Assembly (NCBI RefSeq): GCF_001592825.1
Contig: NZ_LTZG01000001.1
Location: 806,001 to 870,000, forward strand
DNA: 64,000 bases
Source: Planococcus maritimus
Lineage (GTDB): Bacteria; Bacillota; Bacilli; Bacillales_A; Planococcaceae
Direction: 5' to 3'
Shown in pieces: positions 1-9,568 of the stretch. Both the position numbers and the translations under genes were made by a program. The notes below the pieces were generated by a model. That model had not been told where the DNA came from. It did no database searches and saw only the letters and a program-made list of their open reading frames with translations. Within the stretch, counting starts at the first letter, position 1. Each line of letters begins with the position of its first letter.

Positions 1-2
1 CC

Positions 3-86
3 ACTATAAGAATAATAATTTAAATATGCAACACTATTTATTAAATTTAACCTTAAAATGAATACATAGTTTAATTTTGCAACACT
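3..86 (-). promoter_or_regulatory. Leftward SigA-like promoter with two direct-repeat boxes
   Basis: On the minus strand TTGCAT (31-26) and TATAGT (8-3) are separated by exactly 17 bases, a good SigA-type promoter pointing off the left edge. Two 17-base direct repeats of the form TTTAA-N3-TGCAACACT lie at 19-35 and 70-86, 51 bases apart, and the first covers the -35 hexamer. They lie just beyond the 3' end of the PrpR-like regulator gene and could be its binding sites at the promoter of the next leftward gene. The motif match is seen in the sequence; the link to the regulator is inference. Confidence 0.45.
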
Positions 87-109
87 TTAAATCAAAAAGA
101 AACGCAAAC

Positions 110-1813
110 TCAATCTTTGAGTTTGCGCCATAAAGTGGCCCGGTTGATTCCTAATCGCTTCGCAGCCTGGGTTTGATTGTAATTTTCTTCTTTCAACACT
201 TGCTCGATGATGTATCGCTCAATCTCCTTCAGACTGTGCTGGGGATCCAAATAAAATGCCATATCGAACTCTCCAGCTGGCTGATCAAACGGAAGCGACA
301 GGATTGTCTGCTTTTCAATTACGTAGGATTTTTCCGCCAGCGCTATTTTTCGAACGTAAGCTTTCATTCCCTCCAAGTTTCCAGGCCAGTCGTGACCGCT
401 CAAGAGTGCCATAGCATCTTCCCGCAAACGGACCGGCTGGGTTCCAAGTTGTTGATGGTATTCGGTCAATAATTGGTTCACCAAATACGGCACATCGTCC
501 TGGCGTTCCCTAATCGGCGGCGTCTGAACATGAAGCATCGGCTCCAGTAGATCCGCTACCCCTTCATAGAATGTCGGCATCGTCGCAATAATGTGGAACT
601 CACGGCGACCGAACGAACCGATCAAATCTTGTGTCAGTTCGATAGTTTCCTGTCCCGGTGGTTTATTGTATGACAATACGAGAGTCGATTGTTCCGGCAG
701 GGTAAATTCCGGCAAAGGACGTATGAGTTGATCCATATCAATCGTGAGCAATAATCCGGTTCTGTCGTGAAAAACATGGATGTATTCAGCGAGCGTCTGT
801 TTTCCCGTACTTTTCTCGCCTGCAATGATGACGGACTTTGCCGTGGCTTCATCACATTCAATCATTTGCCGCAGCTTTTTCATTCCCGCACTTTCTGTGA
901 CAATCAACGGCAATTGCGCAGGCTGCGCTATCGTCAGGGCATCTGTCTCGGTTTCGAATGACAAAGCTTCAAACGACCATGCCGTAAGCAAACCGCTGCG
1001 ATCCTCTAGCACTTCCCCCCTCACATAAAACGAGGTTTTCGAATCGGCGTACAGTTTCACGAGCGGCTTATTTGATGACACCAATTGCTTTCGCAGTTCC
1101 ATCAGTTCTGTACTTGAAAGCGGCAACTCCTGAAAAGAGGGAAAGCGCTCAAACAATAGCTCCCCGTCTTCAGCCAGAACGACGACATCTTTCTGCCATC
1201 CATCCAACAGTATTTCCAAAGCCCGCAATTGCCGCTGGTTTTTCTCGGCATGCCAAAAGAGCCTACGTGCCTCTTCAAACGACTCAAGCAATGTTTCGCG
1301 CCCCGACTGAATCAGCAAGCCGTTCAAGCCTAGCTTCGCTGCCGCATCGATGGTGACAACATCCCCGAGCACTTGCTTGACGCCCCGCTCTTTTAAGCGC
1401 TTCAATACCGCTTCCACTTCTGATGCAGAAGACAAGACGACTACTTCCAGCTTGAGCTCCAGCAAACTGACAATCGAGGCGGCCCCCATCGTGATGTTCG
1501 GAAACCCGATCAGCGCCTTCAGCTCGTTTGAATGCCCTTCTGCGAGCATAATCGACCGCAGCAAATCATAGCCTGAGATATGTATTTCCACCACCGGAAG
1601 CGACACTGCTTCACGAATCATCTTCGCCGTCCCGCCGCGGCTGATCAACACATCCGCACCGTTTCGCTCCATCTCCAGAGCCAGCGCCACGCCCGCTTCC
1701 AAGTTCCCGACAGCGCGCGTAATTTGTAAATCTTCCTGTCCCGCCGCCAGCTCGTCGATCAGCGGCATCATCGCCTCGTATGGCGAAATGAACCCTACTT
1801 TTATTTTGCGCAT
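110..1813 (-). CDS. PrpR-type transcriptional regulator with degenerate sigma-54 AAA+ domain
   Basis: The 567-residue protein has a PrpR_N-like sensor domain (about 1-190, with an LISRGGTA motif near 56-63), a PAS-like linker, an AAA+ region (about 305-500) and a C-terminal Fis-type helix-turn-helix (NQTQAAKRLGINRATLWRKL). The P-loop is kept as GEKSTGKQ. However, the GAFTGA sigma-54 contact loop is absent, and the Walker B site reads STLVLSYN where working enhancer-binding proteins have GTLFLDE. It therefore probably binds DNA and a small carboxylate or similar ligand but does not open sigma-54 promoters. The start is preceded by GGAGGT at good spacing. Its targets probably lie to the left of the window. 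Confidence 0.8.
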   Translation of the reverse strand: MRKIKVGFISPYEAMMPLIDELAAGQEDLQITRAVGNLEAGVALALEMERNGADVLISRGGTAKMIREAVSLPVVEIHISGYDLLRSIMLAEGHSNELKALIGFPNITMGAASIVSLLELKLEVVVLSSASEVEAVLKRLKERGVKQVLGDVVTIDAAAKLGLNGLLIQSGRETLLESFEEARRLFWHAEKNQRQLRALEILLDGWQKDVVVLAEDGELLFERFPSFQELPLSSTELMELRKQLVSSNKPLVKLYADSKTSFYVRGEVLEDRSGLLTAWSFEALSFETETDALTIAQPAQLPLIVTESAGMKKLRQMIECDEATAKSVIIAGEKSTGKQTLAEYIHVFHDRTGLLLTIDMDQLIRPLPEFTLPEQSTLVLSYNKPPGQETIELTQDLIGSFGRREFHIIATMPTFYEGVADLLEPMLHVQTPPIRERQDDVPYLVNQLLTEYHQQLGTQPVRLREDAMALLSGHDWPGNLEGMKAYVRKIALAEKSYVIEKQTILSLPFDQPAGEFDMAFYLDPQHSLKEIERYIIEQVLKEENYNQTQAAKRLGINRATLWRKLKD

Positions 1814-1970
1814 CGTCTACCTCCACTTTTTCAATCCTTTGCCTTATTTTAGCAAAGTCATAGGATCCGGTATACATCCCAGCCCACAACTGAAACCGCC
1901 CAAGGCCTGCAGAACTATTTATCTGTCACTACATACAACTGCCCTGATTTCCCCATATTTCGACCAATAC

Positions 1971-2260
1971 TCAAAGATGAAGATCAGTGAATACATAGAA
2001 AAAAGTCATCAGCTGAAATTTCAACTGACGACTTTCTCTATTGAAGAAATGGATCACACATAGGGGTAAAACTAAAGTCAACTCCCCATCTGGCGGCTTT
2101 TCCTTCTCAAAAATTGCGTGGTGCACAGGGATGTAAACTAACTCAACATCCTCCCGCAACCTATGACTAATTAAATAAGAATCGTACCTTCTAGTCAGTT
2201 TCACAAGCAGAGCCGCCACTCCCCAATACATTAAAGCAGTAACCACAAACGCTTCGACTT
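1971..2260 (-). pseudogene. Possible remnant of a small membrane protein gene
   Basis: A minus-strand reading frame encodes one hydrophobic segment (VTALMYWGVAALLVKL) followed by a soluble tail that runs through a strong inverted repeat near 2008-2037. There is no good ribosome site, and reading through a hairpin suggests that the original stop codon is lost or that the frame has shifted. It looks like the 3' part of a decayed gene of unknown function. It could also be chance. Confidence 0.25.
2008..2037. terminator. Bidirectional hairpin terminator
   Basis: An almost perfect inverted repeat, AAAGTC-TCAG-TGAAATTTCA-CTGA-GACTTT, is flanked by A runs on one side and T-rich sequence on the other. 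This fits a two-way terminator in the space left of the beta-helix protein gene. Confidence 0.5.
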
Positions 2261-2300
2261 AACATGAATTGAATGCTGCAATCAAACTGGCTTCGTCTAA

Positions 2301-2477
2301 GATACCGACGACCGTGATCATGAATCCGAGCGAGATGACTTTTATGAGAACAGGGAAGGCTATGCCAAACTCTGGCAAAGCTTCAACCAATTTATGCGGA
2401 GTAATAATTCGTTTGATTCTTGGAACGGCATGTACCCAAGCGACCTCGACACTTATATCTCTCCCCTGTTGTCCTAA
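2301..2477 (+). pseudogene. Orphan 58-codon coding remnant, no start
   Basis: A plus-strand frame without a start codon encodes an acidic stretch followed by the protein-like sequence YAKLWQSFNQFMRSNNSFDS and NGMYPSDLD, ending at TAA. The aromatic-rich, ordered composition is unlike random AT-rich sequence and suggests the C-terminal end of a real protein whose 5' part was deleted or shifted out of frame. The family is not recognised. Confidence 0.35.
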
Positions 2478-2481
2478 CTAC

Positions 2482-4512
2482 TCAATTATTCAATTGCTTA
2501 TTCAACACCTCAAGGACGGTTTCACCGACCGCTCCCGTACCACCAAAGATGGAATAGGATCTATAACTATCGAGCTGTGTTGCCGTCTCAGCCGGAATTG
2601 TGTCTTTCTTCACTAACAAAATAGGTGCGTTATTCTTCGCCGCCAAAACAGAGCCTGCCAGTGCATCCGGAAAGTTCATGCCGGTTGCGATGAATGCTTT
2701 TTCAGTGCCCAACTTTAACTGGCTGTTAACTTGTAATCCGGTATCATAACGGTTCTTTCCACCATAGCGCACCGGGTTCGGCAATGCTTTAAATACTTCT
2801 GTGCTAACTACGCCTGTACTGCCGATGACATGCGTTTTTGATATAGACTCCAATGCAGCTTTGGTTTCTATCGGCAATTTGTCGTGACGAGTCAATAGGA
2901 TAGGAATGCCGTGTCTTGATGCATATGCAGAGATGGATAATACGTCAGGAAAGTTCGAACCATAAGCTACAATAGCCTCTGTGAAATTGAGATGTTTCGC
3001 AATCATAGCTGCCGTTTCATAACGGTTTTTGCCACCAATCCGGTTGGTCGCAAGCCCCATTTTCTTCAACTCAGAGTCCACGCTTTCAGAAACTGCGCCT
3101 TTACTACCGAGAATGATTACTTCTTTGGCACTCAACCGGTCAATCTCAGCTTTCGTTTCTTTTGTTAACGACTCTGAACGCGTTAATAAAATCGGTGCAT
3201 CTTCCTTATAAGCTAAAGGCCCACCCGCTAATGCATCCGGGAAATCTGCTGCGGTTGCCAATATCACTTTGTCAGAAGTGTTCCACCCTTTTTGTGAGAT
3301 TTCGATTGCTGTATCATAGCGGTTTGTTCCTGAAATCCGATTAGTTTTGTCAGTTTCTGTTATTTTTAAAACCGTAATATACTTATTCGAGACATAGTTT
3401 CCATGGGCATCTGAAAGTCTTACTCTCATTAAAGCATCTGCTTGCTGAACTGGAATAGAGACTGTATAATCTCCAGCGGAATTGGCTTGAGCCTTACCCA
3501 AACCTTGACTTCCTACAGAAACAGTTACAAAGCTACCTGCTGGTGCCCTCCCAACAACTTCTTGTGAAATGTCGGTAACAGGTTCTACCGTAGGAGCTAT
3601 TAGAGAATCTTTGTCTAATAAATAATGATATTTAGCTATTTCAATATCTCCAATAATATTCTCAAGTGATCTAACTGCAAAACCATCTTTTATATTAGAA
3701 ATAGAATCTACGAATATACTTATTGGATTTTCGTTAAACTTGAAATTTTCAAAATAGAATTTCAATCCACTACCTTCATTGTTATCAGTTTTTAAATTTA
3801 TTATTTTTATATTTTCAAGAAATTGCGTTGGGTTGTTTGGTTCGATATCTATTCCACATTGTGGAGAAGTACCATTTGTATTTGTTATAACGACATCTAC
3901 AATTTCTAAGTTTTTTGCTGACACTATCGTTATTCCTTGCCTTCTATTATTATTCATAGTTACATTAGTAATTTTAATATCTTCGCTATAATTCTGTTTT
4001 GAAGTATTGCCAATATATACACCATCTCCCCACATATCAGATAAATTAATATCTTTTATGAGAATATTCCGAGAACCTCTAATACTTATTCCAAAGCCCC
4101 ATTCACCAGAACTTCCTAAATGTTCAGTTCTATCTCCTACTATTTTTGCCTCACCTTTTAATTCAACATTTTTCACATCGTGAATTTTCATTATTTCATA
4201 TCTTTCAGCTGAATTTGGAATTGCTTTTAAAATTGTTCCCACTTCAAATTCAAGAGTAATATTGTCCTTCAAATTTATTGACTGCATTGCATCAACTTGA
4301 TATTCTCCTTCTTCAAAATAAACTATCCCCCCCCCATTTTCACTTTGTGAGTCAATTGCATTCTGAATCGATTGAGTATCGTCAATTTTATCATTTGGGA
4401 TACTCCCGAAATTTTTAACATTAACTATTGATTCTGCATTTGTTTCCATAGAAATACAAACTAAAAAAAATATGCTTGAAACTAATATGAAAACCCTTTT
4501 TAAATTCAGCAT
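2482..4512 (-). CDS. Secreted beta-helix (pectate lyase superfamily) protein with Ig-like domain and three CWB2 wall-binding repeats
   Basis: A signal peptide (about 1-27) precedes a Pectate_lyase_3-type right-handed beta-helix (about 30-290; opening motif VKNFGSIPNDKIDDTQSIQN). A bacterial Ig-like domain follows (about 300-385), then three cell-wall-binding repeat 2 modules (about 393-676; signatures GTNRYDTA, GKNRYETA, GKNRYDTG and FPDALAG). CWB2 triplets are known to anchor proteins non-covalently to anionic wall polymers in Firmicutes. The helix fold suggests binding, cleavage or epimerisation of an acidic polysaccharide, but no catalytic residues can be assigned. The beta-helix half is clearly more AT-rich than the CWB2 half, so the gene may be a fusion. 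A paralog lies at 9569-11602. Confidence 0.85.
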   Translation of the reverse strand: MLNLKRVFILVSSIFFLVCISMETNAESIVNVKNFGSIPNDKIDDTQSIQNAIDSQSENGGGIVYFEEGEYQVDAMQSINLKDNITLEFEVGTILKAIPNSAERYEIMKIHDVKNVELKGEAKIVGDRTEHLGSSGEWGFGISIRGSRNILIKDINLSDMWGDGVYIGNTSKQNYSEDIKITNVTMNNNRRQGITIVSAKNLEIVDVVITNTNGTSPQCGIDIEPNNPTQFLENIKIINLKTDNNEGSGLKFYFENFKFNENPISIFVDSISNIKDGFAVRSLENIIGDIEIAKYHYLLDKDSLIAPTVEPVTDISQEVVGRAPAGSFVTVSVGSQGLGKAQANSAGDYTVSIPVQQADALMRVRLSDAHGNYVSNKYITVLKITETDKTNRISGTNRYDTAIEISQKGWNTSDKVILATAADFPDALAGGPLAYKEDAPILLTRSESLTKETKAEIDRLSAKEVIILGSKGAVSESVDSELKKMGLATNRIGGKNRYETAAMIAKHLNFTEAIVAYGSNFPDVLSISAYASRHGIPILLTRHDKLPIETKAALESISKTHVIGSTGVVSTEVFKALPNPVRYGGKNRYDTGLQVNSQLKLGTEKAFIATGMNFPDALAGSVLAAKNNAPILLVKKDTIPAETATQLDSYRSYSIFGGTGAVGETVLEVLNKQLNN

Positions 4513-4741
4513 AAAATGCCCCCTCTTTTCAAAATTTTGCTATTTTTAATATATTATATTGAAGACTTAATAGCAATTATAGAGCCATTTTTTTACAATT
4601 AATTGTAGTTATATTTGATCGTTATACCAAAAAAGACCACTGTGTCAGTACCGGTGATAAAATACCCAATAACGCCGTTTTAAAATTCCCCATTTATCAA
4701 GGATAATCGACATGTACCACGTTTTAGAGGAGTATGTGTCG

Positions 4742-5997
4742 ATGTTGAAAATGGAGGAATTTTTCATGATTCGGGAACTGCAACAAAAAGGGTGGTCATT
4801 AACGGCCATCGCTAAAGAGACCGGTTTCGACCGGAAAACCGTACGGAAATACATAAATGCCGAACAGCTCCCTCGGAGCGCCAAGCGAACGAAACAGACA
4901 AGTAAATTAGATCCGTATAAACCTTACCTGCTTCAACGGATTCAGGAAGGCACCACCAACTGTGTGGTATTGCTCGAGGAGATTCGGGCGCAAGGGTTTG
5001 ACGGGAAAAGTACGATCTTGAAAGATTATGTGCAGCCGCACCGGGAACAGCCGAAGAAACAGGCAACAAGGCGCTTTGAGACCCCACCTGGGCAACAGGC
5101 ACAGATGGACTGGGCAGAAATCGGGTTATACGAAGTCGATGGACGCCTTCAAAAAATCTATGCGTTTTTGATGGTACTGGGATATTCCCGAATGAAGTAC
5201 TTCGAATTTACAACCGATATGAAATTGGAAACCTTAATGAAATGCCACATGAATGCCTTCGCCTATTTCAACGGCATTCCGAATCAAGTTCTCTACGACA
5301 ATATGAAAACTGTGGTGATCCGGCATACACCGGCAAAAATTCGCTTCAACCAAAAGTTTGAAGATTTTCTCGCTTACTACGGTGTCACACCCAAAGCGTG
5401 CAAACCCTATCGCCCCCAAACGAAAGGGAAAGTCGAAAGAACGGTCGATTACATGAAGCGTAACTTCTTTCAACTACGGATGAACCGACACTTGAAGCGT
5501 TGAACCAGGACATGCGCAAATGCCTGGATCAGACCGCGAACAAGAAAAAGAATGAAACGACCCAGGAACCGCCGGTTCAGCGCTGGCAAAAGGAACAGTC
5601 TTTCCTACAGGCTTGGGGAACAAAGGAGTTGTTCCCGACCACGCATTGGGAAATGCGTGAAGTCAGTCGCGACTGTTTCGTCTCCTACTTGGGGAATAAG
5701 TATTCCGTTCCGTTTCGATATGCCGGTCATCAAGTGAAAATCAAGGTGACGTTGGAGAAGCAATTGGAGATCTTTGATGAAGTGGAATGTATTGCGCAAC
5801 ACCCAATTCTTTCGGGTGAAACACGGACTCATGTCCGCTTTGAACATTACGAGGGGATACAAGAGGCAAAAGAAAAAGAGCGAAAACAACAGAATCCCAT
5901 CGGTTTGGCGACCCAGGATTCAAGCGTTTCCACTCCTTACGTTGAAGCACGTTCCCTCGCAGCTTACGCCGCCTTTGAAGGAGATGATTTCGAATGA
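4742..5997 (+). pseudogene. istA: IS21 transposase IstA, frameshifted
   Basis: The N-terminal part has a helix-turn-helix (LTAIAKETGFDRKTVRKYI) and the integrase core (QAQMDWAEIGLYEVDG; later YDNMKTVV and PYRPQTKGKVE). The frame breaks near 5471-5480, where the normal continuation (TDEPTLEALNQDMRKCL) moves to another phase, and the rest runs to 5997 with the C-terminal Mu transposase-like region. GAGGAG upstream of the ATG at 4742 supports the start. The protein would not be made intact. Confidence 0.85.
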
Positions 5998-6748
5998 AAT
6001 CCCTTGTGGAAGAACGGCTTCATCAGCTGAACTGGTCGCATACGGCCAGTCAGCTCGATGATTTGGTCGAGAACGCTTCTACCCATAATGTATCATATTT
6101 CGACTTTTTACCCACGGTCGTTTCCGGAGAATGGGAACACCGAGAATCCGCCGAATTGAACCGAAGAATTCAACGGGCGAAACTCCCTTACACCAAAACC
6201 ATCCATGATTTTGATTTGGCGTTCCAATCTAGTCTTAATGAGCAACGCATCAATGAAACATTGACCTGTCGGTACATTGCGAATGGCGAAAATCGGCTTC
6301 TCCTGGGACCGCCAGGTGTCGGCAAGACGCATCTGGCGATCGCTTTTGCATTGGAAGCTCTCACCCAAGGCTATAGTGTCCTCTTCCTTACCGCAGCCGA
6401 TCTGGTTGCGGAATGTCACAAGGCCGAGGCCAAAGGGACTGTCTCCTGTCTCATCAAGAAATGGACACGACCGGATTTGATCGTGTTGGACGAGGGCGGC
6501 TACTTTCCTCTCGACGAGTTCTCAGCGAATATCTTTTTCCAGGTCATCTCGAAGAGATATGAGCACGGCGCGATGATCCTAACCTCGAACAAATCAGGGG
6601 AAAGGTGTTCGGAGATGATGTCTTAGCTACAGCCATTCTCGACCGCCTGCTTCACCACTCGGTGACCTTTAACATCAAAGGTGATTCTTATCGTCTGAAG
6701 GAAAAGAAAAAAGCCGGAATTTATCCGGCTACCCCACCTGCAAAGTAG
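5994..6748 (+). pseudogene. istB: IS21 helper ATPase IstB, frameshifted near the C-terminus
   Basis: The gene overlaps istA by four bases (ATGA), the normal IS21 arrangement. Walker A (LLGPPGVGKTHLAIA) and a Walker B region (LIVLDEGGYFPLDEF) are visible. The second Walker B position shows EGG where IstB usually has EVG. After LTSNKS the frame is lost by a small deletion near 6593-6602; in the other frame the normal tail (VFGDDVLATAILDRLLHHS) continues to TAG at 6748. Confidence 0.85.
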
Positions 6749-6802
6749 CTCAAGTAAGGAATTTTATTCCGGCTATAATGGGGAAAATTAAACCGGCGTT
6801 GC

Positions 6803-7208
6803 CACACTGCAAAATATGCAGCAAGCTTTTGTAATTTAAATCTTCTTTAAATAAAAATTTTACTCTTAGAGATTTATAACAGTTAGTCAAGAAATAAAAG
6901 ATGATATAAGAACTCAAATTTATTTGATGACTGTAATATAAAAAATAAATAGGAGCACTACTTAGACCGGTTTTTGAAAATATCAACTTTTCCTTTAGTT
7001 TTTAACAACGGTAAATTATTACTAAAAAATAAAGTATTCGAACAATTCAAAATATAAAGAGAGATACAAACAAATAAATTTAAGAATTTTAATAAACCAC
7101 TTTTAAACATATATTTTCGATTTCAGTAGTTTCGATAGCATTCTAATCACTAAAATTATGGTCTGTTATTCCCACAAACTTTTATATCAACTCAGAGTAA
7201 TGCAAAGA
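6803..7208. other. AT-rich gap, no gene recognised
   Basis: Very AT-rich sequence lies between the IS21 right end and the DUF1919 gene. Only short frames without ribosome sites are present, and the minus-strand one starting near 6986 overlaps the IS end. Nothing else can be supported. Confidence 0.5.
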
Positions 7209-7841
7209 TCAACGTTTAGTTTCTTTTTTTCCGTTATTGATCCACTTTACTACATCAAAATATTTCATATAATGATTCATTTCTTTATTTGTATTCATAT
7301 TTTCAATGTGAATAGCACTCTCTATTTCAGGGTAAAGTTTTTCTGTGAAAATAACTTTGTTTCTATATGGCAAATCATCGAATTTTTTTATTGTTTCAAC
7401 ATCTATTTTTTGCGTAGCATTCATTTTGACAAACATATTGTCCATATTCATTCTTGACTTGCGACGATTCCACTTTGCAAGAGCTTCTTCTTCATTCTTA
7501 TAATGTAGCATGTGCAATTCAATATCATCAAGCATAGCTATTGGATAGTAGGTTTTCTTTCTTTTTTCATTCGCCTCTTCATAGATCGAACTAGTAGTAA
7601 ATTTTAATTCTTGACGTAGGTAGTATTCTAGATTTTTTAACAACTTTAAATAACATCTAGAATACAAAAACATTCCAACAAAAGGAGACTTATAATTTAA
7701 TTCTAAATCTTGGTACACATGCCCCCCCCAGCAATTATTAGAAATTATAGTGAAATCCTTATTGAAAAGTTCTGCTTCGTATTTTCTGAATATAATTTTT
7801 CTTTTTGCCTTTTTTAAGTAACTTTTGATATTAATTTCCAT
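7209..7841 (-). CDS. DUF1919 family protein (surface polysaccharide-associated)
   Basis: The 210-residue protein carries the DUF1919 signature near its N-terminus (FTIISNNCWGGHVYQDLEL, then SPFVGMFLY) and the mid-protein YPIAMLDDIELHMLHYKNEEEA with a WNRRKSR segment. The family is common in capsule and exopolysaccharide loci, where it is thought to act on glycans, but I know of no firmly established reaction. There is no signal peptide or membrane segment, so it is probably cytosolic. The gene is AT-rich like its surroundings and sits between two decayed insertion sequences, which suggests it is a survivor of a larger polysaccharide island. Confidence 0.75.
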   Translation of the reverse strand: MEINIKSYLKKAKRKIIFRKYEAELFNKDFTIISNNCWGGHVYQDLELNYKSPFVGMFLYSRCYLKLLKNLEYYLRQELKFTTSSIYEEANEKRKKTYYPIAMLDDIELHMLHYKNEEEALAKWNRRKSRMNMDNMFVKMNATQKIDVETIKKFDDLPYRNKVIFTEKLYPEIESAIHIENMNTNKEMNHYMKYFDVVKWINNGKKETKR

Positions 7842-8175
7842 AAACTCACCTCATTATTAGTCTGTATTAAAGCCTTTAAAAAGACTATCGCAAGGTAAAC
7901 TATAGTTCAAACTAACGAACAATTAACCTATTTAAAGCTTCATTTTCCATATATTTAATCTTATATTGCCTTTAAATGCTTCGTTTAAATAATTATTTAA
8001 ATTCTAATTTAAGAAGCTACATTGATTAAATTAAAGAACAGGTTCAGTGTAACAGAATTTTCAAGTATTAACAGTCATTGTGTTCTATTATAAATATTTT
8101 AGAGAAATTAATTAACCCTAATATATGTAAGACTCATTTATGTAAATGCTTTTTTATTTAATCTCTAGAAAGAAT
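7842..8175. other. AT-rich gap with DUF1919 upstream region
   Basis: This 334-base AT-rich space lies upstream of the DUF1919 gene (minus strand) and runs to the IS256 end. It must contain the DUF1919 promoter, but no hexamer pair stands out from the AT-rich background. Confidence 0.4.
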
Positions 8176-9520
8176 CGAGACCGTCAATAATTATGTGTAA
8201 ATAAGTAAATCCTTTTCTTGTATTTATATCGATTAGACTTGCTTGAACATCTCAGTCAGCTCTGCACGAGCTTGATCGAATCCGATATGGCAACGGGTGG
8301 AGAAGTTCTGGTTATAAATTTCGAACTGGGAAACCAGGAAGCGATCCAAGGAATCTTCGTTCGGAAATTGCTTCTTGCGCTTGCTGTATTTCTTTACGTT
8401 CTTGTTGAACGACTCGATCAGGTTCGTTGAATAGATGCTTCGCCAAATGAATTTTGGGAAGCTGTAGAAAGTGAAAATATAGGGATTCGCTTCCAACGAT
8501 TTCGTCACCTTGGGATAGGCCATTTTCCATTTATCGACAAAGGCTTTCAACGCTTTTTCACCCAGTTCTCGGTTCTCTGCCCGGTAGACGATTTGAAATC
8601 ATCCAGAATCTCCTTGCGATCGGTAACGCGAACTTTATGGCGAATCCCACGCGACAAGTGGACGCAGCACGCCTGATATTGAGCATCGGGAAAGACCGCG
8701 AAGATGCGATCAGTGATGCCTTTCAAGCCATCGGAGATAAACAAAAGTACCTCTTCGACACCGCGCTCTTTCAAGTCCAACAGGACTTCTTTCCAAACGA
8801 ATGCGGATTCCGTAGGTGCCACTGTATAGGCCAACACTGCTTTTGAGCCGTCCTCTCGGATGCCAATTATAATATAGACGGCTTCCTTGGAGACCGTGTC
8901 TCGCTTGAGGACAATGTAAGTTGCATCCAGATAGACACAAAGGTAGCGCTACTCTAACGGACGAGATTTAAACGCTTCGACCTGTTCGCTCATCACTTTC
9001 GTCATATTGGAGATGGTTTGCGGCGTGTAATGATGGCCGTACATCTTCTCGATCAGGTCCGAAATCTCGGACATTGTCACGCCTTTTTAGAACATATGAA
9101 TAACGAAGGCTTCTAGCGTATCGTTTGAGTGCTTGTACGGTGCGACCGTCTGTTGGTTGAATTCGCCGTTCCGGTCCCGTGGCATCGAAAGCTCTAAATC
9201 CCCATATTCCGTATGGAGTGTCCGCGTGTAGGCGCCGTTCCGCGAATTACCCGAATTGAACCCGAGGCGGTCGTATTTTTCGTAATCCAGGAACGCTGTT
9301 AGTTCCGTTTGAAGAAGTGTATTCACCGCCGTCTCCAGGTGCATCCGAAAAACTTCGGAGATGTCTTCTTTTTTACTAGAGCTTGCATAGTATCTGTTGT
9401 AAACTGAGTCATAGGGAAGGCCTCTTTTCTGTGAATTGGTTGTGGTGACTTAATTCTACAAGAAAAGGTCTTCCTTTTTCTATTTATTCATTTACACTCT
9501 CTGGAAAAATAGCTGATACT
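8176..9520 (-). mobile_element. Decayed IS256-family insertion sequence
   Basis: It contains a single broken transposase gene. Matching ends are visible: GTGTAAATAAGTAAAT with CCTTTTCTTGTA inside on the left (8195-8222), and the complement of GTGTAAATGAATAAAT with CCTTTTCTTGTA on the right (9450-9498). Outer limits are approximate and no target duplication was confirmed. Confidence 0.75.
8233..9412 (-). pseudogene. IS256-family transposase, multiply broken
   Basis: Translation in changing frames gives a start at 9412 (MTQFTTDTMQALVKKK), then the N-terminal block (LDYEKYDRLGFNSGNSRNG), the DDE region (CVYLDATYIVLKRDTVSKEA, then FISDGLKGI) and the C-terminal block (NLIESFNKNVKKYSKRKKQF). At least two frameshifts (near 9335 and 8560) and in-frame stops (near 9087 and 8955) break it. 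It is inactive. Confidence 0.85.
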
Positions 9521-9529
9521 CTAAAATAT

Positions 9530-9556
9530 ATAAAGACCAACATCTTACTGTTGGCC
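9530..9556 (-). terminator. Terminator of the second beta-helix protein gene
   Basis: On the minus strand GGCCAACA-GTAAGA-TGTTGGTC is followed by TTTATAT, shortly after the stop codon of the gene ending at 9569. Confidence 0.65.
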
Positions 9557-9568
9557 TCCTAATACAAA

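Larger units (their letters stand above)
4668..6802 (+). mobile_element. Decayed IS21-family insertion sequence
   Basis: The element carries istA and istB in the usual overlapping order, both broken. The ends form an imperfect inverted repeat: the left end reads AACGCCGTTTTAAAATTCCCC and the complement of the right end reads AACGCCGGTTTAATTTTCCCC. The exact outer bases are uncertain because the left end has diverged, and no target duplication was identified. It lies directly upstream of the beta-helix/CWB2 gene. A second, truncated IS21 lies in the same position beside the paralog. Confidence 0.8.

Noticed and set aside
6750-6986. Minus-strand 78-residue frame after IS21
   Set aside because: It runs through the IS right end, has no ribosome site and has the amino acid bias of AT-rich noncoding DNA.
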